From: Leptospira sp. WS92.C1
Lineage (GTDB): Bacteria; Spirochaetota; Leptospiria; Leptospirales; Leptospiraceae
NCBI RefSeq assembly: GCF_040833975.1
Contig: NZ_CP162130.1
Location: forward strand, 3,263,501 to 3,327,500
DNA: 64,000 bases
Direction: 5' to 3'
Part shown: positions 10,413 to 18,587 of the stretch, piece by piece
Numbering within the stretch: the first letter of the stretch is position 1
How the letters are laid out: each line of letters starts with the position of its first letter
Position numbers and translations under genes: made by a program
Notes under the pieces: model-generated
Told to the model about the DNA's origin: nothing
The model's database searches: none
What the model saw: the letters and a program-made list of their open reading frames with translations, nothing else

Positions 10413-10488
10413 ATTCTCTTGTGAAAAGAAAGAAGTTTGGGCAACCATGTCTTTTCTATATTTTCGGTTGGAACCGCCACTACGATGT

Positions 10489-11280
10489 TCATGCAGAAAG
10501 ATTGCTCAACTGATCGAGAAACGCCACGGCAAAACTTCCGGTGCCTTTGGATTCGGCCGCCGCTTTGGAGCCCGCGATCGCAAATACAGCCGATGCGGAC
10601 ACCGTGGCGCGTAACGGATCTTTTTGAACTCCCAAAAAAGAAGCGATCAAAGCGCCGAGAGAACAACCGACTCCGGTCACCTTTGTCATGATCGGATGTC
10701 CGCCGGAAACTGCGATGGTTTCTTTCCCGTTTGTGATGTAATCGATCTCTCCGCTGACCGCAACAATCGCACCCGTTCGCTCCGCGAGCTCTTTTGCAAG
10801 CGGAAGAGCGTCCAAGGAACGTGCGGTAGAATCTACTCCTTTTCCTCCACCTACTGCGCCGGCTAACGCGAGAATTTCCGATGCGTTCCCTCGAATCGCA
10901 GTCGGTTTTTGACTGAGCAACTCCATCACGATTTCCGTACGAAACCGCAGAGCGCCTGCCGCGACCGGATCGATCACCCAAGGAGTTCCCGCTTTGTGTG
11001 CAGCGGCCGCCGCGACTCTCATCGCTCTCGCATCCGTGTTTGTTACGGTTCCAACGTTGATCAAAACTCCCGCTGCAATCGTCGCAAATTCCGCGACCTC
11101 TTCTTCCGCGATGACCATTGCGGGAGAGGCTCCCGCAGCGAGCAGAACGTTTGCAGTCCAATTGGTAACTACGATGTTTGTAATAACGTGTGTTAGCGGA
11201 GCTTTTTTTCTAAGCTCGGAAAGATCTTCGACGATCTCCGCTGCCGGCCAAATTCTTTCATTGAGTGTTGTTGTCGACAT
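10489..11280 (-). CDS. thiM: Hydroxyethylthiazole kinase
   Basis: 263 residues, start ATG 11280 with a GGAGT ribosome site. It is a ribokinase-like Thi[20 protein letters not shown] and GASPAMV near the N-terminus, [15 protein letters not shown] (substrate and Mg site), RGNASEI, and the catalytic-Cys loop [14 protein letters not shown]. It phosphorylates 4-methyl-5-(2-hydroxyethyl)thiazole for thiamine salvage. No thiE or thiD lies beside it. I looked for a TPP riboswitch (CTGAGA and ACCTGAT blocks) in 11281-11452 and found none. Confidence 0.93.
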   Translation of the reverse strand: MSTTTLNERIWPAAEIVEDLSELRKKAPLTHVITNIVVTNWTANVLLAAGASPAMVIAEEEVAEFATIAAGVLINVGTVTNTDARAMRVAAAAAHKAGTPWVIDPVAAGALRFRTEIVMELLSQKPTAIRGNASEILALAGAVGGGKGVDSTARSLDALPLAKELAERTGAIVAVSGEIDYITNGKETIAVSGGHPIMTKVTGVGCSLGALIASFLGVQKDPLRATVSASAVFAIAGSKAAAESKGTGSFAVAFLDQLSNLSA

Positions 11281-11452
11281 AGGTTTTTACTCCTTTAATT
11301 TCTATCATAAGAATCGAATCTGTAAAGAATTTTGCAAACACTACTTCTACTTAGAACCCGAACTTATTAAGGAAGGTTAAAAATTTTAAATGTCTTGACT
11401 CGGATGAATCCGATTTTAAGATCACTCAGCTTTAGTCAAATCGGAAATCAAA

Positions 11453-12700
11453 ATGCAACTCAAAACAGTTCTGCTCGTTTTTTATGTGATTCAAATCCTA
11501 TTTTCTTTGGTTATGAAATATCTTTCCTATCAAGGAGACGTATCCTCAGAGTTACATGATCAAATTCTAAAATACTTTACTCAAGAAGACATTCAAAAGG
11601 GTATCGAATACTCCAGAGGCGGCTTTTTCGCATCGATCTTGTTCGATCTTCTCGATTTTGTGATCGCGGGACTTTTTGTATTTTCGCCATTTGCGGTTCG
11701 TCTCGAGGACGCACTACAGAAGAAAACCGGAAATCGTTTTTATATCACCGTTCTTTTGTTTTTTCTCATATACAGTATGATTCAACTTATCGTTTCGATT
11801 CCGTTTCAATACTACTTTGGATTTGTATTGGAACATCAGTTCGGATTTTCAAAAATGACTTTCCTAGATTGGATGGTTTACACCGGAAAATCACTTGGGC
11901 TCGGAATTCTCGGAGGAAGTATCGGCGCGTTAGGGATCGCTTTCTTGTTCAAAAAATTTCAGAAAACCTGGAAGTTTTTGGTTCCGATCATTTCTTTATT
12001 ATTTGGACTTTTACTTTCCATTCTATTTCCGATCGTAATCACCCCTTTGTTTTATGAATACCAGCCGATCGAGGAAGGAAGTTTGAAAAAGAAAATCGTA
12101 TCTCTCTGCGAAAGCGCAAAGATACAGGTCGAAAACGTTTATGTAATTAACGAAAGTAAGTATTCCGGACATACAAACGCTTATTTTACGGGTTGGGGAG
12201 AACACAGAAAGATATTTCTTTATGACACATTGATCCAAAATCATTCCGAAGAGGAAATCATCAGCGTTCTCGGACATGAAATCGGACATTGGACTCACAA
12301 TCATCAAATCATAGACATTGCGATCAGCACTCTCGAAATATTTTTACTCTGTTTTGCGGTAAGTTTTTTATTTCAAAAAGCAAAAAGCGAAGGTGCAATT
12401 CATTTAAAGGAATTCTATTCTCCGTCCTCCTTGCCGTTTTTGTTTTTAATTCTCTCCTTGTTCGGATCGCTTACAAAACCCGTTTGGAGTACATTGAGTC
12501 GTTTTCACGAAACACAAGCGGATCGAGAGGCCTTGATCTTGACAAAGGATAAAAAATCGTTTATCAGCACCGAGATTAAATTGGCAAAGGACAATCGAAG
12601 TCGATTGAATCCTCATCCGGCTGAGGTGATCTACTCTCATTCTCATCCCACAACTTTGGAAAGAATCCGATTTGCCGAAAAATACGAATTTTTAAAATAA
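11453..12700 (+). CDS. M48-family Ste24-type membrane zinc endopeptidase
   Basis: 415 residues from ATG 11453. There are several N-terminal membrane spans, then a catalytic core with VLGHEIGHWTHNH (HEIGH, His near 275) and the third zinc ligand in HETQADREAL (near 352). The C-terminal SHPTTLERIRF segment is typical of CaaX-protease/Ste24 proteins. Its length matches bacterial Ste24 homologues. In bacteria the likely role is membrane protein quality control, since prenylated substrates are not expected. It is divergent from thiM. Confidence 0.9.
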   Translation: MQLKTVLLVFYVIQILFSLVMKYLSYQGDVSSELHDQILKYFTQEDIQKGIEYSRGGFFASILFDLLDFVIAGLFVFSPFAVRLEDALQKKTGNRFYITVLLFFLIYSMIQLIVSIPFQYYFGFVLEHQFGFSKMTFLDWMVYTGKSLGLGILGGSIGALGIAFLFKKFQKTWKFLVPIISLLFGLLLSILFPIVITPLFYEYQPIEEGSLKKKIVSLCESAKIQVENVYVINESKYSGHTNAYFTGWGEHRKIFLYDTLIQNHSEEEIISVLGHEIGHWTHNHQIIDIAISTLEIFLLCFAVSFLFQKAKSEGAIHLKEFYSPSSLPFLFLILSLFGSLTKPVWSTLSRFHETQADREALILTKDKKSFISTEIKLAKDNRSRLNPHPAEVIYSHSHPTTLERIRFAEKYEFLK

Positions 12701-12778
12701 ACAACTCAGGTAACAAGACGATTGCAATTTTATCCGTTCACAACGAACCCAGAATTTTGGTTTTACGATTTTCAAATT

Positions 12779-13594
12779 TCATTCCGGTTTTTGAGCGGTT
12801 GCGATATAAGCTTCCGAAGAAAGAGAAATCGGAAGTTTGGTCAATTGACCGCGAAGATGATCCAGCATAATCCCGTATTTCTCATGCCAAACCGATGTTT
12901 CCATTTTGCTTTTCATCAATTGAAGAGGAGCGCTTCCTTCCAACATCGTATTCAAAAATTCCTCCGCGCCTAAAACTTTGATCGAATTGGAAAACGGAAC
13001 GATTTCAATTTTTGTAAATCCTGCCGCATCGAGTTGTTCTTCAAAATACTCCGGGTTTTCAAAACTGATTGGATTGGTTTGCGGCTCGGGAATTTCGGGA
13101 TTTGCTTTCCGAAACGCCCCGAACCAGCACTGCATCAAAGGGGAATGTGAAACGGGGGCCCAACCGGAAACTGCGATCTTTTTTCCCGGCTTTAAAACCC
13201 TGTATATTTCTTTGAGACCTTGGAGTTTATCCGGAAAAAACATCAGACCAAACATGGAAAAAGCGGCGTCGAAATGATTGTCCGAAAATTTCAGGTTCTG
13301 CCCGTCCATGACAAACGGAATTATATTTTTAGAATTTATTTCCAACATCCCCTTTTTAAGCTGCGCGATCATCGATTCTGAAAAATCGATCGCAATCACT
13401 TCACGAACCGTCTTGGAAAGCGGAAGAGCCAGCGTTCCCGGACCCGTCGCGACATCCAAAACGATATCGTTCGGATTCAAATTGAGAAGTTCCATAGCCT
13501 TTTTGGAATACGCTTCTAAAAACTGTTTTGTGGATTTAACATAACCCTCTGCAACGATGGACCAAGGTTCGACTGTAGATAAAGGATTCGACAT
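12779..13594 (-). CDS. Class I SAM-dependent methyltransferase (UbiE/Methyltransf_11 type)
   Basis: 271 residues from ATG 13594. Motif I is VLDVATGPGTLALPLS, followed by the acidic ribose-binding residue in VIAIDFSESM, then FVMDGQNLKF, FDAAFSMFGLMFFPD and YRVLKPGKKIAVSGWAP. This is the Methyltransf_11 pattern. The substrate is unknown. The C-terminal part has no close family I recognise. Its stop is 78 bp from the convergent protease gene. Confidence 0.85.
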   Translation of the reverse strand: MSNPLSTVEPWSIVAEGYVKSTKQFLEAYSKKAMELLNLNPNDIVLDVATGPGTLALPLSKTVREVIAIDFSESMIAQLKKGMLEINSKNIIPFVMDGQNLKFSDNHFDAAFSMFGLMFFPDKLQGLKEIYRVLKPGKKIAVSGWAPVSHSPLMQCWFGAFRKANPEIPEPQTNPISFENPEYFEEQLDAAGFTKIEIVPFSNSIKVLGAEEFLNTMLEGSAPLQLMKSKMETSVWHEKYGIMLDHLRGQLTKLPISLSSEAYIATAQKPE

Positions 13595-14071
13595 GATTCA
13601 TACTTTTTATACGATCACAAGGATATTGCCAGCAAAATCCTCGATTCCGTCGGTAATATCTTCGAAATCTGCGTTTCCAAAAACTAACATCGATTCAGCG
13701 CCGAGCCAAAGCACATTTGATACGGATCTCCTGCGTTCGGAGCAGAAACGTAAAAAGATGAAATACAAGATGAGAATTTTTCACTCGATTCGCTGGAGAT
13801 AAAGATACAATCTCCGAAAAGAATCCCAAGTTCCCAATTTTATCATCGGATCGCAAAAACACAAAACATCCTTGCAGTAAAAAGGTTGCGTGCCGTTCAC
13901 ATCCTTTTACAAAACCAATATGGACTGATCCAAATTCCTACGGTAAAGAATTCCGTTTGTCTTTAAGGATTCTCGGATCTAAAATCGAAACGATTTTTGA
14001 AAAAGGAGGAGCTCATTTTTGAAAGAATTTGAGAAAAGAATCGTTTTGATTTAAAAACGCACACAATAAAA
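13595..14071. other. Spacer with a possible coding remnant
   Basis: 477 bp between two minus-strand genes. Read on the minus strand, about 13605-13800 shows coding-like phrases in two frames (SAPNAGDPYQMCFG, then WLGAESMLVFGNADFED and DFAGNILVIV before a stop). This looks like the tail of a decayed gene of unknown family. The rest shows nothing I can name. Confidence 0.3.
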
Positions 14072-14506
14072 TCATTTTAAAACGACTGGATCCAGTTTCA
14101 AACCGCGGAGCAATGCCTCCGAATATTTCCAAGGTCTCTTTTTTGTAAAATCGAATAGGATACACGTGGATATGGAATCGCAAGCGACTTTTCCGTCCGA
14201 CTTTCGAACGAGCTTTTGAAAGATCTTGCAGCGAGATCCCTGCAAATCTCCGAAGCTGGTGGTGACAAGAATGGATTCCGGATAACGAATTTCGGCTTTG
14301 TAATCGGTTTCGGATCGAAGAATCATGGGACCTATGTTTTCTTCCTTCATCTTGGAATAACCGAGACCCGCCTCTTCCAAGGCGACCATTCTTCCTTCGT
14401 GCAAATACACCTGAAAATTCCCCACATTGAGATGACCATTGGGGTCGCATTGACTCCAAAGAACCGGAATTTCAAAGGTAAACTCCTTGGATCTGTGATT
14501 TGTCAT
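14072..14506 (-). CDS. Hotdog-fold acyl-CoA thioesterase (YbgC/FadM-like)
   Basis: 144 residues from ATG 14506. The N-terminal motif VLWSQCDPNGHLNVGNF matches the 4HBT signature (catalytic Asp, then GH.N), and the central helix reads LHEGRMVALEEAG. The length is normal for a one-domain thioesterase. It should hydrolyse an acyl- or aroyl-CoA in the cytosol. It is divergent from the ArsR-type regulator at 14746; 239 bp separate the starts. Confidence 0.85.
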   Translation of the reverse strand: MTNHRSKEFTFEIPVLWSQCDPNGHLNVGNFQVYLHEGRMVALEEAGLGYSKMKEENIGPMILRSETDYKAEIRYPESILVTTSFGDLQGSRCKIFQKLVRKSDGKVACDSISTCILFDFTKKRPWKYSEALLRGLKLDPVVLK

Positions 14507-14695
14507 AAGTGCTCCTATTCTATCCTAGAATGGATTTAGGCGAATCATCGAAAACTCAATCGGAATTTTAGTTTCCAACAAACCGATTCATTTGTCGGTA
14601 AAACAAAAGAATCGGATCGACTCTCGCGGTTTTAAGGTGTATTCTCTCGATTCCCCCTTTTTTCAACACAGCTCGAATCTTTTTCCGGGAAAGAG

Positions 14696-14721
14696 TTGAC
14701 AAAAGATGGAAATTGGATAAT
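14696..14721 (+). promoter_or_regulatory. Possible sigma70-type promoter of the ArsR/SRPBCC cluster
   Basis: TTGACA at 14696-14701 is a perfect -35. GATAAT at 14716-14721 is a 5/6 match to -10, but the 14-bp spacer is short; TAATTT at 14718 gives 16 bp with a poorer match. Its position just before the palindrome and the regulator start supports it. Confidence 0.5.
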
Positions 14722-14731
14722 TTAACTAAAA

Positions 14732-14751
14732 GGTTAATTAACCACATGGTT
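14732..14751 (+). promoter_or_regulatory. Palindromic candidate operator at the ArsR gene start
   Basis: GGTTAATTAACC (14732-14743) is a perfect 12-bp palindrome. AACC-ACAT-GGTT (14740-14751) adds a second overlapping inverted repeat that covers the ATG at 14746. Placed between the promoter-like elements and the start codon, it is a natural autoregulatory site for the encoded regulator. This is inference from position and symmetry. Confidence 0.5.
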
Positions 14752-15144
14752 CAACAAGAAACTACTTTCGAAGACCATTTAAGCCTCACTTTTGCGGCAT
14801 TGGCGGACCCCACCCGTCGGAAAATCCTGGCGACTCTTCGATATGGGGACGTAACCGTAAAGCAGCTTGCGGAACCTTTTGCGATGAGCCTTCCCGCGAT
14901 TACCAAACACCTCAAGGTTTTGGAAAAAGCAGGACTCATTTCCAGAGGCAAGGAAGCTCAGTGGAGACCTTCTCGCCTGGAGGCGGGCCCTTTGAAAGAA
15001 GTAGCGGATTGGATCGATGGCTATCGACAGATCTGGGAAGCAAGACTCGACCGTTTGGACGAGTATTTGCGGGAACTCCAGCAGCAGGAAAAAGAAAAAA
15101 CTCAAAACCAAAGGAAATCGGATTATGAACAAGGAAAAAATTAA
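14746..15144 (+). CDS. ArsR/SmtB-family winged-helix regulator
   Basis: 132 residues from ATG 14746; an in-frame TTG at 14713 would add 11 residues but would run through the likely operator. The helix-turn-helix region is LADPTRRKILATLRYG then LAEPFAMSLPAITKHLKVLE, and the wing GLISRGKEAQWRPSRL follows. No ArsR-type metal-binding CxC is present, so it belongs to the metal-free group often found beside AHSA1/SRPBCC genes. The C-terminus is a charged helix rich in Glu, Gln and Lys. It overlaps the DoxX gene start by 20 bp and heads a seven-gene same-strand cluster. Confidence 0.9.
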   Translation: MVQQETTFEDHLSLTFAALADPTRRKILATLRYGDVTVKQLAEPFAMSLPAITKHLKVLEKAGLISRGKEAQWRPSRLEAGPLKEVADWIDGYRQIWEARLDRLDEYLRELQQQEKEKTQNQRKSDYEQGKN

Positions 15145-15520
15145 AACAATCGCATACTGGGTGGTGACCGTTTTGACCGCCGGCAATTACGCATTTGCAG
15201 GATTCTCCTATCTGCAAAGAGGACCCGAAGTCGTTGCGGGGATCGGCTCGCTCGGTTATCCGCTTTACTTCGTGAGTATTCTCGGAGTTTGGAAAATTTT
15301 AGGAGCCATCGCAATTTCCATTCCGAAGTTTCCTCTTCTAAAAGAATGGGCTTATGCCGGTATGTTTATCAATCTTACGGCGGCATCCGTATCGAGTTTG
15401 TTTGTGGGAAACCCGATTTTTCACATCATCGCCCCGATGATCCTTCTTGTTTTTGTGGCTTTGTCTTGGGCGCTTCGCCCCGCAGATCGCAGACTCGCAG
15501 GAGTTTGGAGTCTATCATAA
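15125..15520 (+). CDS. DoxX-like small membrane protein
   Basis: 131 residues from ATG 15125, which overlaps the regulator gene; AAGGAAA sits upstream. Four hydrophobic helices and the arrangement GNYAFAGFSYL, LGYPLYFVSILGVWKILGA and FPLLKEWAYAGMFI match the DoxX-like family. Biochemical roles in this family are mostly unproven. Overlap with the regulator implies co-translation, so it is likely under the same control as the SRPBCC genes. Confidence 0.85.
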   Translation: MNKEKIKTIAYWVVTVLTAGNYAFAGFSYLQRGPEVVAGIGSLGYPLYFVSILGVWKILGAIAISIPKFPLLKEWAYAGMFINLTAASVSSLFVGNPIFHIIAPMILLVFVALSWALRPADRRLAGVWSLS

Positions 15521-15586
15521 AATTCGAATCCAAACCATCACTCCTATAAAAAAGCGATACAATTTAAAGGAAAAAGGATCAATACA

Positions 15587-16072
15587 ATGGCAAACACGAA
15601 TCAAACAACCGACGACTTAGTGATCACAAGATTTTTCGAAGCTCCCAGAGAACTCGTCTTTCAAGCTTGGACCAATCCGGAACATCTGATGCGATGGTGG
15701 GGACCGAAAAACTTTACTTCACCCGTTTGTAAAATCGACTTTCAGGTGGGAGGAAAATACCTCTTTTCTATGCGTTCTCCCGAAGGACAAGACTTCTGGA
15801 GTATGGGAGTTTATCGTGAAATTGTAATACCGGAAAAAATCATTTTTACCGATAGTTTTGCCGATGAAAAAGGAAATCCGGTTCCCGCTTCTCATTATGG
15901 AATGGAGAACTTTCCGGATGAGTTGATCGTTACCCTACTCTTTGAAGAAGAACAACAGGGCAAGACCAAACTCACATTACGTCATACCGGACTTCCTGCA
16001 GGCGAAATGAGAGAGATGACAAATTCGGGTTGGAACGAGTCTCTCGATAAACTTGCGGAATCTCTAAAATAA
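15587..16072 (+). CDS. SRPBCC/AHSA1-domain protein 1
   Basis: 161 residues from ATG 15587, with AAAGGAAAAAGGA upstream. Single AHSA1 domain: FFEAPRELVFQAWTNPEHLM then RWWGPKNF, the central VGGKYLFSMRSPEG and the closing helix GWNESLDKLAESL. The helix-grip fold makes a deep hydrophobic pocket for a ligand or client. It is the first of four close AHSA1 paralogues here (16213, 17264, 17827) and shares YREI, PEK.. and GKT.L motifs with the 17264 copy. Function unknown. Confidence 0.9.
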   Translation: MANTNQTTDDLVITRFFEAPRELVFQAWTNPEHLMRWWGPKNFTSPVCKIDFQVGGKYLFSMRSPEGQDFWSMGVYREIVIPEKIIFTDSFADEKGNPVPASHYGMENFPDELIVTLLFEEEQQGKTKLTLRHTGLPAGEMREMTNSGWNESLDKLAESLK

Positions 16073-16212
16073 ATCCGCGGAATTTACAACCGCGATCAAG
16101 CGGATCTTGGTTCGGCTCGGAAAATTCGATCCTTTCGATCGATTCAATTTTCTACAGCCGGATTGAAGATCGCATAGAATTTCACAATATTAAATTCAAT
16201 ACGGAGTTAAAC

Positions 16213-16692
16213 ATGAGTAGTATCATAAACAATCAAACAAGCACGTCAGATCGTGAAATATCCACCAAACGCGTGTTTGATGCTCCTCGAGAATTGGTCT
16301 GGCAGGTTTGGACCGACCCCAATCATGTCGGCAACTGGTGGGGACCCAACGGTTTTACAAACACGATCGAAACGATGGAAGTAAAACCGGGCGGAGTTTG
16401 GAAGTTCATCATGCACGGACCCGACGGAACCGACTATCCGAATACGATCCGCTACTTGGAAATCTCGAAACCGGAACGTCTTGTTTATAGACACGGTTCG
16501 GATATGGAAGACCATCCCGGAGATTTTCATGTCACCGTTACCTTCAAAGAACAAAACGGAAAGACCGAACTCACGATGGTTGCGTTATTCCAAACCGCGG
16601 AACATCGTAACGAGGTTGTTGAAAAATACGGCGCGGTTGAGGGTATGAACCAAACGATGGAACGCCTCCGTGAATACTTGAATAAACTTTAA
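16213..16692 (+). CDS. SRPBCC/AHSA1-domain protein 2
   Basis: 159 residues from ATG 16213 (GGAGTT upstream). It has VFDAPRELVWQVWTDPNHVG, NWWGPNGF, KPGGVWKFIMHGPDGTDYPN and a C-terminal MNQTMERLREYL helix. The MHGPDGTDYPN block is shared almost exactly with the 17827 protein, so these two are nearest relatives in the row. Expected to be cytosolic; ligand unknown. Confidence 0.9.
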   Translation: MSSIINNQTSTSDREISTKRVFDAPRELVWQVWTDPNHVGNWWGPNGFTNTIETMEVKPGGVWKFIMHGPDGTDYPNTIRYLEISKPERLVYRHGSDMEDHPGDFHVTVTFKEQNGKTELTMVALFQTAEHRNEVVEKYGAVEGMNQTMERLREYLNKL

Positions 16693-16712
16693 AAAGAAGA
16701 TAGGAGAATTTT

Positions 16713-17261
16713 ATGTCTAAACTGAAGACCATAACGATCGCCGGAATCAGCGTAGTAACCCTACTCATTCTATCGATTCTTATCTATACGTCCACAAGAC
16801 CCGATACGGTTCGTTACGAACGCACCGCGAAAATCAACTCGCCGCCGGAAAAGATTTTCGCTCTGATCCACGACTTTCACAGTTGGGGACTTTGGTCTCC
16901 CTGGGAAAAAGTAGATCCCGCAATGAAAAGAACCTTTAGCGGAGCCGAAAACGGCAAGGGAGCGATCTACGAATGGGAAGGAAACAACGATATCGGAAAA
17001 GGAAGAATGGAGATCGTAGAAGCGGTCTCTCCTTCCAAGATCGTCATTCAATTGGATTTTCTCGAGCCGTTCGAGGCGCGCAACACAGCGGAATTTACCC
17101 TCGTTACAAAAGGAGATACGACCCAGATTACCTGGGCGATGTACGGACCAAACGAGTTTATTTCAAAGATCATGTGTATCTTCTTTGATATGGACGAAAT
17201 GATCGGCAAAGAATTCGAGACCGGCTTAAATCATCTAAAAACGATCACGGAAAAGAAATAA
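16713..17261 (+). CDS. Membrane-anchored SRPBCC (polyketide-cyclase-like) protein
   Basis: 182 residues from ATG 16713 with TAGGAG upstream. Unlike its neighbours it starts with one transmembrane helix (residues about 7-27), followed by INSPPEKIFALIHDFHSWGLW, the SPWEK tryptophan motif and GAIYEWEGNNDIGKGRM. It belongs to the polyketide-cyclase/dehydrase branch of SRPBCC rather than AHSA1. The protein at 22324 on the other strand has the same layout. It ends 2 bp before the next start, so co-translation is likely. Confidence 0.85.
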   Translation: MSKLKTITIAGISVVTLLILSILIYTSTRPDTVRYERTAKINSPPEKIFALIHDFHSWGLWSPWEKVDPAMKRTFSGAENGKGAIYEWEGNNDIGKGRMEIVEAVSPSKIVIQLDFLEPFEARNTAEFTLVTKGDTTQITWAMYGPNEFISKIMCIFFDMDEMIGKEFETGLNHLKTITEKK

Positions 17262-17263
17262 TC

Positions 17264-17773
17264 ATGTCCGAACAAAACTTCACCACTACACCCGAATTTA
17301 CAATATCAAGAATTTTGAATGCTCCTCGCGATCTTGTATGGAAGGCTTGGACCGAACCGGAACGACTCGCAGAATGGTGGGGCCCCAAAGGTCTTACCAT
17401 TGGAACCGCCAAAGTCGATCTGCGCCCGGGAGGAATCTTTCATTACAGTATGATATCTCCCGATGGCGTCGAAATGTGGGGACGTTTTGTTTACCGTGAA
17501 ATTTTTCCGCCGGAAAAACTCGTATTCGTCGTTTCGTTCTCCGATGCAAACGCGGGTGCGATTCGTCATCCGATGGCAGTAAACTGGCCGGTAGAAATTT
17601 TGAATGTTCTGACCCTTACCGAAGAACGCGGCAAAACCGTTCTCAAACTTCAAGGCAGCCCGATCCATGCGAGCGCGAAAGAGATCAAAACTTTCGGCGA
17701 CAATTTCGGTTCTATGGAGGAGGGATTCGGAGGAACTTTCGAAAAACTGGAAGCATATTTGGCAAAACAGTAA
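17264..17773 (+). CDS. SRPBCC/AHSA1-domain protein 3
   Basis: 169 residues from ATG 17264. It has ILNAPRDLVWKAWTEPERLA, EWWGPKGLT, RPGGIFHYSMISPDGVEMWG and a FVYREIFPPEKLVFV strand. It resembles the 15587 protein most in its middle part. A longer C-terminal loop contains IHASAKEIKTFGDNFGSMEE before the closing helix. It directly follows the membrane-anchored paralogue. Confidence 0.9.
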   Translation: MSEQNFTTTPEFTISRILNAPRDLVWKAWTEPERLAEWWGPKGLTIGTAKVDLRPGGIFHYSMISPDGVEMWGRFVYREIFPPEKLVFVVSFSDANAGAIRHPMAVNWPVEILNVLTLTEERGKTVLKLQGSPIHASAKEIKTFGDNFGSMEEGFGGTFEKLEAYLAKQ

Positions 17774-17826
17774 CGTATCGGAAATCAAACCGAACCTTTG
17801 AAAACCGTCGAACAAGGAAAATCGAA

Positions 17827-18291
17827 ATGATTGAAAAAGAAAATATTTCCGCTCAAACAACTTCGGATCGAGAAGTCGTCAGCGTAAGGATGATCGACAA
17901 GCCGAGAGAACTCGTTTTTCAGGCGTGGACGGATCCCGATCATTTGATCCATTGGTGGGGACCCAGCGGTTTTAAAAACACGTTTCAAGAGTTCGACCTA
18001 CGCCCGGGCGGCAATTGGCGTTTTATTATGCATGGTCCGGACGGAACCGATTATCCGAATCACAGCGTTTTCGTAGAAATTACCAGACCTGAACGTTTAG
18101 TCTTTAATCACATATCGGCGCATTATTATCACGCAAATGTGAGTTTTGAAGATCAAGCCGGAAAGACAAAACTCACATTCCGAATGCGTTTTGAAACCGT
18201 GGAAGAATACGAGAAAGTCAAAAAATACGTGATCGAAGGAAACGAGCAAAACTTCGATCGTCTCGAAACCGAACTTTCAAAAATGGTTTAA
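17827..18291 (+). CDS. SRPBCC/AHSA1-domain protein 4
   Basis: 154 residues from ATG 17827, preceded by AAGGAAA. It has MIDKPRELVFQAWTDPDHLI, HWWGPSGF, LRPGGNWRFIMHGPDGTDYP and a C-terminal helix with NFDRLETEL. It is close to the 16213 protein. It is the last intact SRPBCC gene of the row; a broken dihydrofolate-reductase-like gene starts 12 bp later. Confidence 0.9.
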   Translation: MIEKENISAQTTSDREVVSVRMIDKPRELVFQAWTDPDHLIHWWGPSGFKNTFQEFDLRPGGNWRFIMHGPDGTDYPNHSVFVEITRPERLVFNHISAHYYHANVSFEDQAGKTKLTFRMRFETVEEYEKVKKYVIEGNEQNFDRLETELSKMV

Positions 18292-18302
18292 AAAAATTGA
18301 AT

Positions 18303-18577
18303 ATGAGAAACGTAATTTTTCAGATGATGTTTTCTTTCGACGGATTTTTCGGAAGATCCAACCGGGAAAAGACATCGCGATTTTCGGGAGCTCCGATTTG
18401 ACAGTTCCTTTGATAAAAAACGGACTCGTCGATGAATTGAAAATTTTTATCAATCCAATCGTATTGGGAAACGGAAATTCCATTTTTCACGGGATTCAAA
18501 ACGAAATTAAGTTGAAACATGTAAACACAAAAGTGGTCCAATCCGGAAACATTTTACTTATATACAAACCAATTTAA
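18303..18577 (+). pseudogene. Dihydrofolate-reductase-family (RibD C-terminal/YyaP-like) pseudogene
   Basis: From ATG 18303 the first frame reads MRNVIFQMMFSFDGFFG, the usual start of the family. The rest of the fold is missing, and the C-terminal third appears in another frame: QPGKDIAIFGSSDLTVPL, NGLVDELKIFINPIVLGNG and LLIYKPI before TAA at 18575. A normal member has about 170-190 residues; only about 90 codons remain, so an internal deletion of roughly half the gene, changing frame around 18345-18360, explains it. Intact relatives reduce pterin- or flavin-like substrates; this copy should be inactive. Confidence 0.75.
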
Positions 18578-18587
18578 AATAAACACA

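Noticed and set aside
10403..11161. 252-codon open frame on the minus strand overlapping thiM
   Set aside because: It is a second frame on the same strand as thiM; Arg/Ser/Gly/Cys-rich and without a family, it is a shadow of the thiM codons.
11281..11452. Possible TPP riboswitch before thiM
   Set aside because: The conserved CUGAGA and ACCUGAU blocks are not present on the minus strand.
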